From JBHJGS01 sp050331575 (GTDB lineage Bacteria > Pseudomonadota > Alphaproteobacteria > Sphingomonadales > Rhodothalassiaceae): a DNA stretch of 64,000 bases. Position 1 is the first letter of the stretch. Each line of letters opens with the position of its first letter. Position numbers and translations under genes: made by a program. The notes beneath the pieces are model-generated. The model was not told where the DNA came from and made no database searches. It saw nothing but the letters and a program-made list of their open reading frames with translations. Below, piece after piece: positions 27,158 through 36,262 of the stretch. The stretch is taken from NCBI GenBank assembly GCA_050331575.1, contig JBHJGS010000016.1, positions 37,904-101,903 of the forward strand, given 5' to 3'.

Positions 27158-28723
27158 CTAAAGGGAATCCTTCATCGCATCGCGGGCTTCTGTCGGGCGG
27201 GCCGGCCGGTCACGCGGCCCGAACAAGCCGTTCAAAATCAAGCGCCGCCCCGACCGGATCGTTCGATAGCCGAGCGCTGTGAGACGATCCCGGACGACGA
27301 CGATCTCCGGCGTCGTGATCGTTAGCACCACCAGAGCCTGGGACCGCTGGCCTACCGGGAGGGCATCGGGCCGAAACAGCGGGTATCCGAACGCCTGGTC
27401 GCCGGCCTTGTAGGCGTCCAAAATCGCGACCACGCGACTTTGCTGCTGGGTGGACAGGATCGATAGAAAATAGCCGCATCCAGCGCCAGCGCCATAAACA
27501 ATGATCGGCATATCCTCAGGCATATCGTCGGGACTTGCCAATTCTGAAAGCGTCGACACCTTGGCCGAAGCCACATCGGCGCACGCAGCCAAAAGTGCCT
27601 CATATTGCCCTGACACGGTACGGCGGTAGCGCCGGAACACCGCGCGCGACGTCTCCGCAAGGCGTTGCAGCGCGGTGGCATCGCTCAGCAGGTCCGCGAC
27701 GATGATCGCCAAATCCTCGTAGCCGGCGGCGGTGTGCGAGGGCTCTGTGGCCTCCAATCCTTCGAACGCGTGGCTCAGTCCGGCCACGGGACACCCGTAG
27801 CTCAGCGCCTCGACCGTCTTGATCTTCAAACCCGTGCCGAACGCGACAGGCACCAAACACAAATCGACGGCCCCGTAGAATTGCGGTAACGACGCCTGCA
27901 CCCCCATCAGCTCAACGAAGTCAGGGAGCGGCTGCGGTAATGCCGCGCCCACTTGTCCGGCAATGAGAAGCCGAAACGCCTCGGGCAAGCGGTGCCGGTG
28001 CTGGCTCAGGGCCTCGATCATCGAGGCAAAACACGCGCGGTTGATCCCGTTATTGCTGCCGATCATTCCCGCCCGAAACGGCACCGCCTCAGGCGCCCAA
28101 ACCTCGAAGGCTTCGGGCAGGTCATGGCCCACGACCAAGACCGGTCGATCCGTCATGCGCTGCATGATGCTTTGATCTTCCGGCTTAATTGCCAGCACCA
28201 GGTCACTGCGGTCATACGCCCGCGCCTCTTCAGAGCGGGAGGTATAGAAGAATTGCCGCTCCAGCCCATGGCCCGCGAGCAGATCATCCCGTCCAGACAT
28301 CAGATCATGGGTATCCAGCACCAAGGCCGCGCCGCTGTTCTGCAGGTGCTGCAGGGCGCGGCTCATAAAAACATAGTTGGCGACGACCAGGTCGTATGAA
28401 AAATTATTGTGCAACCAGTGAATCGAGTCCTCGATCTTGTCATCCCAAAGATCATCGATGCCGAACTGACCGGACGGTTTGCGATAAGCATCACCGGCCG
28501 GCTTGATCGGAACGGCGTGGAACAGGTGCCATTCCTGCGCCATCGCCTGCATATCGGCTTGGCTCGTGGCCCCGCCGCGCTCCCAGGCGTACCACAAAAA
28601 GTGAACTTGCAAGCCGCGCTGCTTCAAGGCGCGGCCGAGCTGGAGAATCCGCGACCGATTGCCTTGGTCCGGCGGGTGCGTGGGCGCCGGCGAGATCAGG
28701 AGCGCGCGGGCTGGTTCGCCCAA
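27158..28723 (-). CDS. GT4-like glycosyltransferase with C-terminal Rossmann-like module
   Basis: This 521-aa protein has an N-terminal GT-B half (LLISPAPTHPPDQGNRSRIL; LVLDTHDLMSGRDDLL), a donor half with GTGLKIKTVEALSYGCPV, and a separate module at about residues 406-495 (IIVYGAGAGC, VVAILDAYK, YPLFRPDALP). The module looks like a nucleotide- or sugar-binding Rossmann unit and recurs at the end of the 1202-aa glycosyltransferase. The start is uncertain: TTG at 28723 has a ribosome site too far away, and a CTG lies upstream. It probably acts with pseI, two bases downstream. Confidence 0.75.
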   Translation of the reverse strand: MGEPARALLISPAPTHPPDQGNRSRILQLGRALKQRGLQVHFLWYAWERGGATSQADMQAMAQEWHLFHAVPIKPAGDAYRKPSGQFGIDDLWDDKIEDSIHWLHNNFSYDLVVANYVFMSRALQHLQNSGAALVLDTHDLMSGRDDLLAGHGLERQFFYTSRSEEARAYDRSDLVLAIKPEDQSIMQRMTDRPVLVVGHDLPEAFEVWAPEAVPFRAGMIGSNNGINRACFASMIEALSQHRHRLPEAFRLLIAGQVGAALPQPLPDFVELMGVQASLPQFYGAVDLCLVPVAFGTGLKIKTVEALSYGCPVAGLSHAFEGLEATEPSHTAAGYEDLAIIVADLLSDATALQRLAETSRAVFRRYRRTVSGQYEALLAACADVASAKVSTLSELASPDDMPEDMPIIVYGAGAGCGYFLSILSTQQQSRVVAILDAYKAGDQAFGYPLFRPDALPVGQRSQALVVLTITTPEIVVVRDRLTALGYRTIRSGRRLILNGLFGPRDRPARPTEARDAMKDSL

Positions 28724-29116
28724 TGGTCCGTGCGGCGGCTCCTTTGCCCCCTGTGTGGGCCGATCGGCGTCCGGTCCGAAAATGGTCTTCTCCTTCAGCT
28801 TATGTCCCGATAAATGGTCTTGCCATCAATGCGCGCCGAAGGGCAATGTTGAAAGGATAGTTGATGCTCACCGGCCCAACCGGGCGTCAACACGCCGGCG
28901 CGAACAAGGATAGGGGATGATGCAACCAGCTCGCTATTGTCCCTTTGTGGACCATGATTGCTGAGGGAAAGGCGTATCGCCCGGAAAAGGACGTGGCGCT
29001 CACGCTGAACGCAGAGACGCGAGCGGTGTTTTACGCTGTCGCGAGCTTCTGCGTCTCGTCTAGTTGGACCCTGTTCCATAAGCTGTTTCGCGCACAGCAG
29101 CGCGGTTTCCTCCTGC
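28724..29116. other. 393-bp gap between divergent glycosyltransferase genes
   Basis: No gene with credible coding signal was found. It contains ACGCAGA and TCTGCGT arms about 35 bases apart near 29010-29060. It should hold the promoters of both flanking genes, but no convincing hexamers were seen. Confidence 0.4.
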
Positions 29117-32100
29117 ATGAATGACGCACACCCCCCGACGAAGCGCGGCAACGAACAAAATGACCGGGAAGCGCGGCTGCCCCAAGAACTCCGCTTGTGC
29201 GAAGATTGGTATTTCAACCGTTATCCGGCGGCGGCGCTTGCCGTGCGGAACGGCCTATTTCCCAATGCTTTGCAGCATTTCCTGCAGATCGGACATCTTA
29301 AAGGGAACATGCCCAGCCCGTGGTTCGCCACCTCTTATGTCCGACGGCAATTGGCGACATTCGGCATCTCCACGGGCCAGGAAGACCCACGGCAAGTGTA
29401 TTTGGAGCATGCCGGAACAAGGCCACTCAATTGCCACTGGCTGATCTCGGAGCTTTATCTGGACCGCTGCCTTGCGCCCTTCGGCGACGGCATGAATGGA
29501 CAACGCCGGACCGGGCCCGCCTTGGTTCGTGGCGCCGAGCTATTCAGAAGCATGCCCTTTCGGCCTTCGCCTTTTTTTCATGCCACATATTTGCGCATGG
29601 ACCTTCGTGAAAGATTGGGGGCTCGGCAGGCAAAGACTTGGAGCGACTGGGAAATCTTGAATTGGTTTCTAGAAAATCTTTCTCTCTGGTTTCAGACAGC
29701 ATCCGTGCTGTTCGATCCGGACTTCTATTGCGAGCGCTACGGGTCTGTCCGCACCCTCGTCGGAGCAGGACGCACTTACGCCACCCCCCTACACCATCTC
29801 GTTGAAACCGGGCTGGACCAGGATTGGGCGCCGCTCCCGGACTTCGATATCGACTTCTACCGCAAACGCTATCCTTGCCAGGTCGATGCGTGCACGCAGG
29901 CGGGACAAAGCCTCACCGCGCACTTTCTATTTGAAGGAATTTCACGAAACCACAATCCCAATCAATATTTCGATGCGGACTACTATGTGTCCAATTACCC
30001 CGATGTTGGACAAGAGATTGCCCGAAATCACCTGCTGGGCGCGTTTGAGCATTTCCTTCTAATCGGACGAAAACGCAATTACAAGGCGCGCCAGCCCCTG
30101 GTTAGCATGTCTGTACCGGAAGAATTTTCCAAAGCCTTATTCGAGAAACAGGCGCGACAGCTTGCCCACCGGGTCCTGAGCAACAGGCTGAAAGTGACAT
30201 TCCCGCAGAGGCCCAAACCAGAAGTCTCTGTCATCATTCCCGTCCACAACCAGTTCGATTTTACGATTAAACTCCTTGCTGAATTATCGGTCCTTGCCCG
30301 GCTCCCATTGGAGAGCGATATTGAGGTGGTGGTCGTCGACAACGGGTCGACAGACCAGACTACGCGCTTGCCGGATCTAATTGACACTCTCACCTATATC
30401 CGGACTGAGGACCGTTTGGGATATCCCAAAGCCTGTAATCTCGGCGCCTCGCGGGCCTCGGCAAACAAGCTCCTTTTCGTCAACAATGATATCTCGATCC
30501 GACCCGGCGCCATAGCCGCCTGCTCCGACCTATTGGAGGATGCCGACATAGGAGCGGTCGGCGCCAAATTAATATTGACCAATGGTGAATTGCAGGAGGC
30601 GGGCGGCATTATCTGGAGCGACGGGACAACCGCCGGGTTCGGCCGCGGCGATGATCCAACGGATCCGCGCTACGGGTATCGGCGGGACGTTGACTACTGC
30701 TCAGGCTGTTTCTTGATGGTCGACGCAGCGCTGTTTCGGCAGCTCGGCGGTTTTGAGGAGGCCTTTTCGCCCGGCTACTATGAAGAAACAGATCTTTGTG
30801 TGCGCATCTGGGGCACCGGTAAGCGTGTCGTCTATCAGCCTGACGCCGAAATCGAGCATTACGAATTCGCCAGTTACGGCAGTGGCAGGCCGCCGTCTGT
30901 GCCCTTCGCCTTGATGGCGAAACACCGGCGCCTCTTCATTGAGCGCAACCGCCCCTTTCTTGCAAAGCAATGTGCGCCTCATCAGCATTCCTTATCCTAT
31001 GCCGGGACGCAGCGGTCGCGGCGTCCCCATGTCTTGCTGGTCGAAGACCTCATTCCGGACCCGCGGTTCGGCTCCGGCTTCAGCCGAACATTTTCGATCA
31101 TTAAGCAGTTTCTGCAAAGAGACTGGCGGGTGAGTGTCTATATCTTGCATCATAGACCAACCGATTTTGGCCGGGCTCTCACAGATCTCGGAGTGCGACT
31201 TATCGAATACCGTGACCGAAAACTCAGGCTGATCGATTTGCTAACAAAGGCCGGCGATGATTTCGATCTCCTTTGGGTAACCAGAACCCATAACTTCGTC
31301 CACATTCCGAGCTTCGCAAAATATTGGCGCAGCCGAAGTCCGAACGGAAAGATCGTGGCCGATGCCGAAGCCATCGACACCCTTCGGACCCGGCATCTGC
31401 GCCGGACGGCGGATCTGCCTGCTGCGCTGTGCCTTGAGACCGAACTGGTGGGCCTTGAGGAAGTCGATGGTCTAGTCGTGGTAAATACGATGGATCGCGA
31501 TGCCGTCGCGCCGCATACGGCTGCCCCACTGCATGTCTTGGGCCACCAATTGGACCTTTCCCCCACCCCGGCCCGATTTGAGGATCGCGAACACCTCCTA
31601 TTCTGTGGGTCAGTTCATGATGATGAGGCGCCGAACCTGGATTCGCTTTTGTGGTTTAGCCGAGAAGTTTTGCCGCGGCTTGTCGCGGAGCAGCCGGCGA
31701 TCATCTTGCGCGTCGTCGGCTATTGGCGCGAGGGCTTGGACGTTCCGGAGCAGCTATCGTCCAATCACCACATCGAAATGCTTGGAGCCCGGGAGGATCT
31801 ACGCCCGTACTTCGACACCGCGCGGGTGTTCGTCGCTCCCACGCGCTTTGCCGGTGGTGTGCCGCACAAGGTCCATCAAGCCTTCTCCTTTGGCTTACCG
31901 TGCGTTGTCACCACCATCATTCGCGATCAGTTGGCAACCGATGGGACTGCGATGCAAGATGTCCCCGTGCTAGCGGCCCCGCATGAGTCGCCCGAACTGT
32001 TTGCCCGGCATTGCTTGGATCTCTATACCAGCCCCCAGGACTGGATGAGGATTCGGCAAGCTGGGCTGGACTTTGCTCAAGATTGGTGCGGTTCGGAGCA

Positions 32101-32161
32101 ATTTGCAGGCGATCTTGCGGCGATCTTAGAGAGCCTCGACTTGGTGGCGAAGCACGCTTGA
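29117..32161 (+). CDS. Composite glycosyltransferase: repeats, GT2 domain and GT4 domain
   Basis: This 1014-aa protein has an N-terminal ~340 residues with repeated units of the type FDxDFYxxRYP ... HFLxEGI and FDADYYVSNYPDV ... EHFLLIG. A GT2 domain (~370-630) follows, with VSVIIPVHNQFDFTIKLL, VVDNGST, FVNNDISIRPGA and GYYEETDLCVRIW. A GT4-like domain ends it (LLFCGSVHDDEAPNLDSLLW, APTRFAGGVPHKVHQAFSFG). Two catalytic domains suggest addition of two sugars in turn. ATG at 29117 lacks a clear ribosome site. Confidence 0.82.
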   Translation: MNDAHPPTKRGNEQNDREARLPQELRLCEDWYFNRYPAAALAVRNGLFPNALQHFLQIGHLKGNMPSPWFATSYVRRQLATFGISTGQEDPRQVYLEHAGTRPLNCHWLISELYLDRCLAPFGDGMNGQRRTGPALVRGAELFRSMPFRPSPFFHATYLRMDLRERLGARQAKTWSDWEILNWFLENLSLWFQTASVLFDPDFYCERYGSVRTLVGAGRTYATPLHHLVETGLDQDWAPLPDFDIDFYRKRYPCQVDACTQAGQSLTAHFLFEGISRNHNPNQYFDADYYVSNYPDVGQEIARNHLLGAFEHFLLIGRKRNYKARQPLVSMSVPEEFSKALFEKQARQLAHRVLSNRLKVTFPQRPKPEVSVIIPVHNQFDFTIKLLAELSVLARLPLESDIEVVVVDNGSTDQTTRLPDLIDTLTYIRTEDRLGYPKACNLGASRASANKLLFVNNDISIRPGAIAACSDLLEDADIGAVGAKLILTNGELQEAGGIIWSDGTTAGFGRGDDPTDPRYGYRRDVDYCSGCFLMVDAALFRQLGGFEEAFSPGYYEETDLCVRIWGTGKRVVYQPDAEIEHYEFASYGSGRPPSVPFALMAKHRRLFIERNRPFLAKQCAPHQHSLSYAGTQRSRRPHVLLVEDLIPDPRFGSGFSRTFSIIKQFLQRDWRVSVYILHHRPTDFGRALTDLGVRLIEYRDRKLRLIDLLTKAGDDFDLLWVTRTHNFVHIPSFAKYWRSRSPNGKIVADAEAIDTLRTRHLRRTADLPAALCLETELVGLEEVDGLVVVNTMDRDAVAPHTAAPLHVLGHQLDLSPTPARFEDREHLLFCGSVHDDEAPNLDSLLWFSREVLPRLVAEQPAIILRVVGYWREGLDVPEQLSSNHHIEMLGAREDLRPYFDTARVFVAPTRFAGGVPHKVHQAFSFGLPCVVTTIIRDQLATDGTAMQDVPVLAAPHESPELFARHCLDLYTSPQDWMRIRQAGLDFAQDWCGSEQFAGDLAAILESLDLVAKHA

Positions 32162-32475
32162 CTGTCTGGAGCGGTTTGAGCAAATTCGTGTAAATTTTAT
32201 GCGAGAATGATTTGATACACCAGGCCAAACCAAGTGAAAAACTGACAGATTCTTGACCGGCTCTTTCTTATTTGAAGAAAAATTTTAAGATTGCTGGGGC
32301 ACCTTGACTGTCCGCTCTGAGCGGGGATGATTGCGCCATGCTCTTGTTCGTGCCAGGGGCATTTGGTAAGGCGTTCATCAGTCCGCCGATGTCTTCAGAC
32401 GGCTCCATACTCGACCAGGATTAGTCAGAAAAAATGGCGGAAGACTTGGCCAAAACATACCATGTGAGTAAGTAA
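32162..32475. other. 314-bp AT-rich gap before the 1202-aa glycosyltransferase gene
   Basis: No gene seen. It is clearly AT-richer than its surroundings and contains one candidate promoter/operator (32304-32332). No terminator for the upstream gene was found. Confidence 0.4.
32304..32332 (+). promoter_or_regulatory. Candidate promoter with palindrome in the spacer
   Basis: TTGACT (32304-32309) is followed by the perfect palindrome CCGCTC-T-GAGCGG (32312-32324) and a poor -10 (ATGATT, 17-base spacing). The arrangement resembles the acidic-protein promoter, where a palindrome also follows TTGAC. Confidence 0.3.
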
Positions 32476-35400
32476 ATGAACAAGATGCATTCCACACATG
32501 AAGGTGGGGACCGAGGCGCTGCCTTTACGATTGTGTCAGCCAATTACCTTGCCTTCGCCGCCACACTTTGCACCTCCTTCAAGAAATTTCATCCAAATAT
32601 CGAATTCTATATTATATTTGTTGATAACCAATACAGTGCTTTAGAAGAATTCTCGTATCTTGATGCAAAATTTTTTAATATTAATGATCTTGAAATTCCA
32701 TATCTCTCATCATTCGTATATCGTTACAGCATTTTAGAACTGAATACCGCAGTCAAGCCTTTCACGTTTGATTATTTATTTCGGCACACCAGGCACGAGA
32801 CCATAATTTATCTGGACCCCGACATATGGGTGCACGCACCATTGGAGGAGACGTTTTCCGGCCTGGTCACGGCGGAGGTTTCGCTGACACCGCATATCCG
32901 CAAACCGTATCGTGACGACCACCTCCCGGGCGATACAGAGATTCTGCAAAGCGGGACTTACAATCTAGGATATATTGGGTTACGGCGTTCGCCTCGCGTC
33001 ATGGACTTTCTAGACTGGTGGATGGATAAATTATTCCTTGACTGCGTCGTCGACATTCCGAAGGGTCTCTTTGTCGATCAGAAATGGATCGATCTGATTC
33101 CTGGTTTTTTCGATCAGATTTCCATTATCCGTCACCCCGGCTACAATGCCGCGTACTGGAATCTGCATGAACGCCCTGTGCATCACCAAAACGGTGCGTT
33201 TTTTGTCGAAGATGTGCCGCTCGTTTTCTTCCATTTTTCTGGTTACAGTCCGTTTACCCCTGATCGTCTGTCCAAACATCAGAATCGTCATGCGTTGAGC
33301 CTGACGAAGTCTCTGAGCCGGCTGTTTGATGCTTATGCCGCAGAATTGCTCAAACACCACCATCTTAAAGCGTCCGGAATTCCGTATGGCTTCCAACGTC
33401 TCCCAAATGGGGTGCGCCTGCCGCTTCACATCGTTCGCGACGCCTTACAGTCGCTCCTGCGTCGCCAGATCGGTTTTCCGGACCCTCTAAACGACCCAGA
33501 TGCCTTCTGCCGGTTCCTTAGCCGGCCCAATACTCTGCCTGGAACACCGTCTCCCATCCTGCATCATTTTCTTCTGAAACGCCGGCCCGATGTTGCCGAC
33601 GCCTTTCCTGCTGCCCGTGCCAATCCTTCCGAAGACCGAGGTTTCCAGGACTGGCTAAAGACCAATGGGGTTGTGGAAGAGGGTATCGGTGATCTTTTGC
33701 CATGGCTTGCGGAAGAAAAATCCGACCCGGTTGACCATGTTCAGGACGCCTTTGAACGGCTGCGCCAAGGGCAACGATGGGACGTGCTGGCTCATTTTTC
33801 TGACATGTGGGTAGACCATGAGATCTTCGATGAATTTGCCGAATGGTTTGTCCGCTACGGTGAAGCAGAAATGGGGTTCACTGCGGCGCACCGGGATGCT
33901 CTTCTTAAAGCCTATCCTAACATCGTTCGGGTTTTATGCTTCTACCTGGCTGCCGGCAATCTTCAGAGCGCCTTCAACATACTGAGGCCAGAGGGGCTTT
34001 ATGGCTTCGGGGATTGGATGCGCCATAACGCGCACAAGGATGGCTTTAACGCGGAGGACGTGTCCCTCTTTCAGGAGTTCGCCTTAGCCAATCGCAGCCT
34101 CCTGACCAAGATCGTCTTCTTGTATGCTCATTTTGAAGAAGCTGACCGCGATGCCGCAACGATCTTCAATGTCGATCAGCGCCGCAATGCCATCGGCGCG
34201 CCGTTGGCGACACGGCATTTGGTAAACTGGCTGGAATCGGAGCCGGCTTTCCCAGCAGTGGATCAATATCGGCTGGCGCTTGCGCAAGCGTCCGTGCGAA
34301 CCGGCCGCGCAACCGGACATTTGGGGAAGCCTGGATTGCCAGAGCGCCGGGCCTTTCAATTCTTGGCCTCGGTCCGCCAGGAACTCGGCCAACTGCCTGG
34401 GCAGCCGAGAGTCAATTTTGCCGGCTTCACGCTAGCCCCAACAGGCATGGGCGAATCTTCGCGCAGCATGGCCGCGAAGCTCAATCGTCTAGATATTGAT
34501 TTGCGCGCCATGGCCTTGCCAACACCCCGCGGCTTAGCTGGACCGCCGCCGATGGAGCCGGCTTTCCTGGGCTGGCCCGGGGTCGCCGCAGACGTCTCGA
34601 TCACTGTCGCCAATGCCGATTCTGACGCCTATGTCGGCACCGTCTTGCCGCGCCATCATTGGGCCCCTGCGAGCGTCGGCTACTGGGTATGGGAAACCGA
34701 AGAATTGCCCATCAAATGGCGTGACAGCCAGGAGCGCTACAGGGAAATTTGGGCGCCTAGCCGCTATGCCGCAGATGCCATCCGTCGGGTCATCGACCGG
34801 CCTGTTGAAGTCGTGCCCCATACCCTGCAATTCGCTTCTTTGGATGCGGCGGTTGCCGACCGCGCCCGCTTCGGCTTACCGGAAAACGGTTTCTTGATGG
34901 GCTTCTTCTTTGATCCCCACAGCGTTCTTGAACGCAAGAATGTGCATGGGCTTATCAGTGCGTTTGAAGCGGCCTTCGCGGCCGATGATGCGGCCTATCT
35001 AGTGTTGAAAGTGAATGCAGTACAGCAGCAATCCCTGGAATTGGGGCGACTGCTGGCGCGGATTGAGGCCAATGACAGGATCCTACTGATTAACCGGCGG
35101 CTTAGCCAGGCCGATACCTTCGACTTGATGGCCAGCCTAGATGCCTATGTGTCGCTGCATCGGTCCGAAGGTTTCGGTTTGACTTGTGCGGAGGCGATGG
35201 CCTTGGGCCTGAGTGTCGTTGCGACTGGCTATTCGGGCAATATGGACTTCATGACCGAGCAGAACAGCCTTCTCGTTCCAGGCAAGGTCATCTCTACCCA
35301 CCGTCCGTTCGGCCCTTACCCGGCCGGCACGCGCTGGGCAGATCCTGATCAGGATCAAGCCGCTTCTGCCCTACGGCAGTTGCTGGACGCAGATCTGCGC

Positions 35401-36084
35401 GAGGCTCTGGGCAAGCGTGCGGCTCAAAGCATCCGGCAGCAGTTGGCCACCGACCGCCTGGCCCAGATGGTCGGGCGACATATTGCCCGACTGGCTGAGG
35501 CGGCGCCAGCCCAGCCTCCCGCCGCTCTTGAACACGCGGCATCTGCGCGCGCGGTTGAGCAGCCCACGGTCCGCCATCTTGAATTCTTGTCTGATGCGAC
35601 CTTCAAGCTGTACCAGCAGCACGCAGCCAAGACGCCTTCCTTAGCTGAACCGCCGGCGCCCGATCCAACAATGCTGGGAATGGTCACAGCAGCGGCCAGC
35701 CCAATGGAAACCCCAGCGGCCCGATCGGTCGATCAGACGGCGCGCCCCAGACAAGGTCATACGCTGGTGGCCGATATCCCCGCAGACCGGGGCGTTTTGC
35801 TTTACGGCGGGGGCGCCGGCTGCCGCCACTATCTCTCACGCATGACAGCCGTAGAACGCGGACGCATCGTTGGCATCCTGGACGCCTACAAGCCAGGCAG
35901 CGCGCTCTACGAACTGCCGCTCTACAAGCCGGAGAGCTTCCCGGCGGACCGACGCCAGAAAGTCGGGGTCATCGTGACGGTGACGACACGGGAATTCGAG
36001 AGTATCAGGAGCTCATTGCAAGGCTTGGGTTTTGATATGGTCTTGGACGCTTTTGATTTGATCACCACGGAAATGTTTGGTTGA
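32476..36084 (+). CDS. Giant glycosyltransferase: GT8-like, GT4 and C-terminal Rossmann-like module
   Basis: This 1202-aa protein has an N-terminal GT-A domain with IIYLDPDIWVH (DxD) and LQSGTYNLGYIGL. A ~350-residue helical middle part follows. A GT4 domain begins at NFAGFTLAPTGMGESSRSMA and has GYWVWETEELP, SLHRSEGFGLTCAEAMALG. An Ala/Pro-rich linker leads to a module at ~1105-1202 (VLLYGGGAGC, ILDAYKPG, LPLYKPESFP) shared with the 521-aa glycosyltransferase at 27158-28723. The first ~350 bases are AT-rich with different codon use, a sign of a recent join or transfer. The start ATG at 32476 lacks a good ribosome site. Confidence 0.82.
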   Translation: MNKMHSTHEGGDRGAAFTIVSANYLAFAATLCTSFKKFHPNIEFYIIFVDNQYSALEEFSYLDAKFFNINDLEIPYLSSFVYRYSILELNTAVKPFTFDYLFRHTRHETIIYLDPDIWVHAPLEETFSGLVTAEVSLTPHIRKPYRDDHLPGDTEILQSGTYNLGYIGLRRSPRVMDFLDWWMDKLFLDCVVDIPKGLFVDQKWIDLIPGFFDQISIIRHPGYNAAYWNLHERPVHHQNGAFFVEDVPLVFFHFSGYSPFTPDRLSKHQNRHALSLTKSLSRLFDAYAAELLKHHHLKASGIPYGFQRLPNGVRLPLHIVRDALQSLLRRQIGFPDPLNDPDAFCRFLSRPNTLPGTPSPILHHFLLKRRPDVADAFPAARANPSEDRGFQDWLKTNGVVEEGIGDLLPWLAEEKSDPVDHVQDAFERLRQGQRWDVLAHFSDMWVDHEIFDEFAEWFVRYGEAEMGFTAAHRDALLKAYPNIVRVLCFYLAAGNLQSAFNILRPEGLYGFGDWMRHNAHKDGFNAEDVSLFQEFALANRSLLTKIVFLYAHFEEADRDAATIFNVDQRRNAIGAPLATRHLVNWLESEPAFPAVDQYRLALAQASVRTGRATGHLGKPGLPERRAFQFLASVRQELGQLPGQPRVNFAGFTLAPTGMGESSRSMAAKLNRLDIDLRAMALPTPRGLAGPPPMEPAFLGWPGVAADVSITVANADSDAYVGTVLPRHHWAPASVGYWVWETEELPIKWRDSQERYREIWAPSRYAADAIRRVIDRPVEVVPHTLQFASLDAAVADRARFGLPENGFLMGFFFDPHSVLERKNVHGLISAFEAAFAADDAAYLVLKVNAVQQQSLELGRLLARIEANDRILLINRRLSQADTFDLMASLDAYVSLHRSEGFGLTCAEAMALGLSVVATGYSGNMDFMTEQNSLLVPGKVISTHRPFGPYPAGTRWADPDQDQAASALRQLLDADLREALGKRAAQSIRQQLATDRLAQMVGRHIARLAEAAPAQPPAALEHAASARAVEQPTVRHLEFLSDATFKLYQQHAAKTPSLAEPPAPDPTMLGMVTAAASPMETPAARSVDQTARPRQGHTLVADIPADRGVLLYGGGAGCRHYLSRMTAVERGRIVGILDAYKPGSALYELPLYKPESFPADRRQKVGVIVTVTTREFESIRSSLQGLGFDMVLDAFDLITTEMFG

Positions 36085-36143
36085 CGGAGACGTTGGCGCG
36101 ATCGCGGCCGCGGCCAATGCACACAATGCTGCGACAATGCGAT

Positions 36144-36182
36144 TTCCGGTGTGATGGGCTTGCTTCAACCCCCGCACCGGAA
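36144..36182. repeat. Inverted repeat in the gap after the giant glycosyltransferase gene
   Basis: Arms TTCCGGTG (36144-36151) and CACCGGAA (36175-36182) pair perfectly, with an inner GGG/CCC that can extend the stem. No U-run follows, so it is not a standard terminator. Confidence 0.35.
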
Positions 36183-36262
36183 TACCCATCCCTGCCCTAT
36201 CGGCCTTCCTCAGCATCATCACCGCTGTGGTGGGAATATTGCTAATTCTAACGGAGCTTATG

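Noticed and set aside
28795..29217. Open frame of 140 codons on the minus strand in the gap between two glycosyltransferase genes
   Set aside because: It overlaps the start of the 1014-aa gene, has no protein-like composition and no ribosome site.
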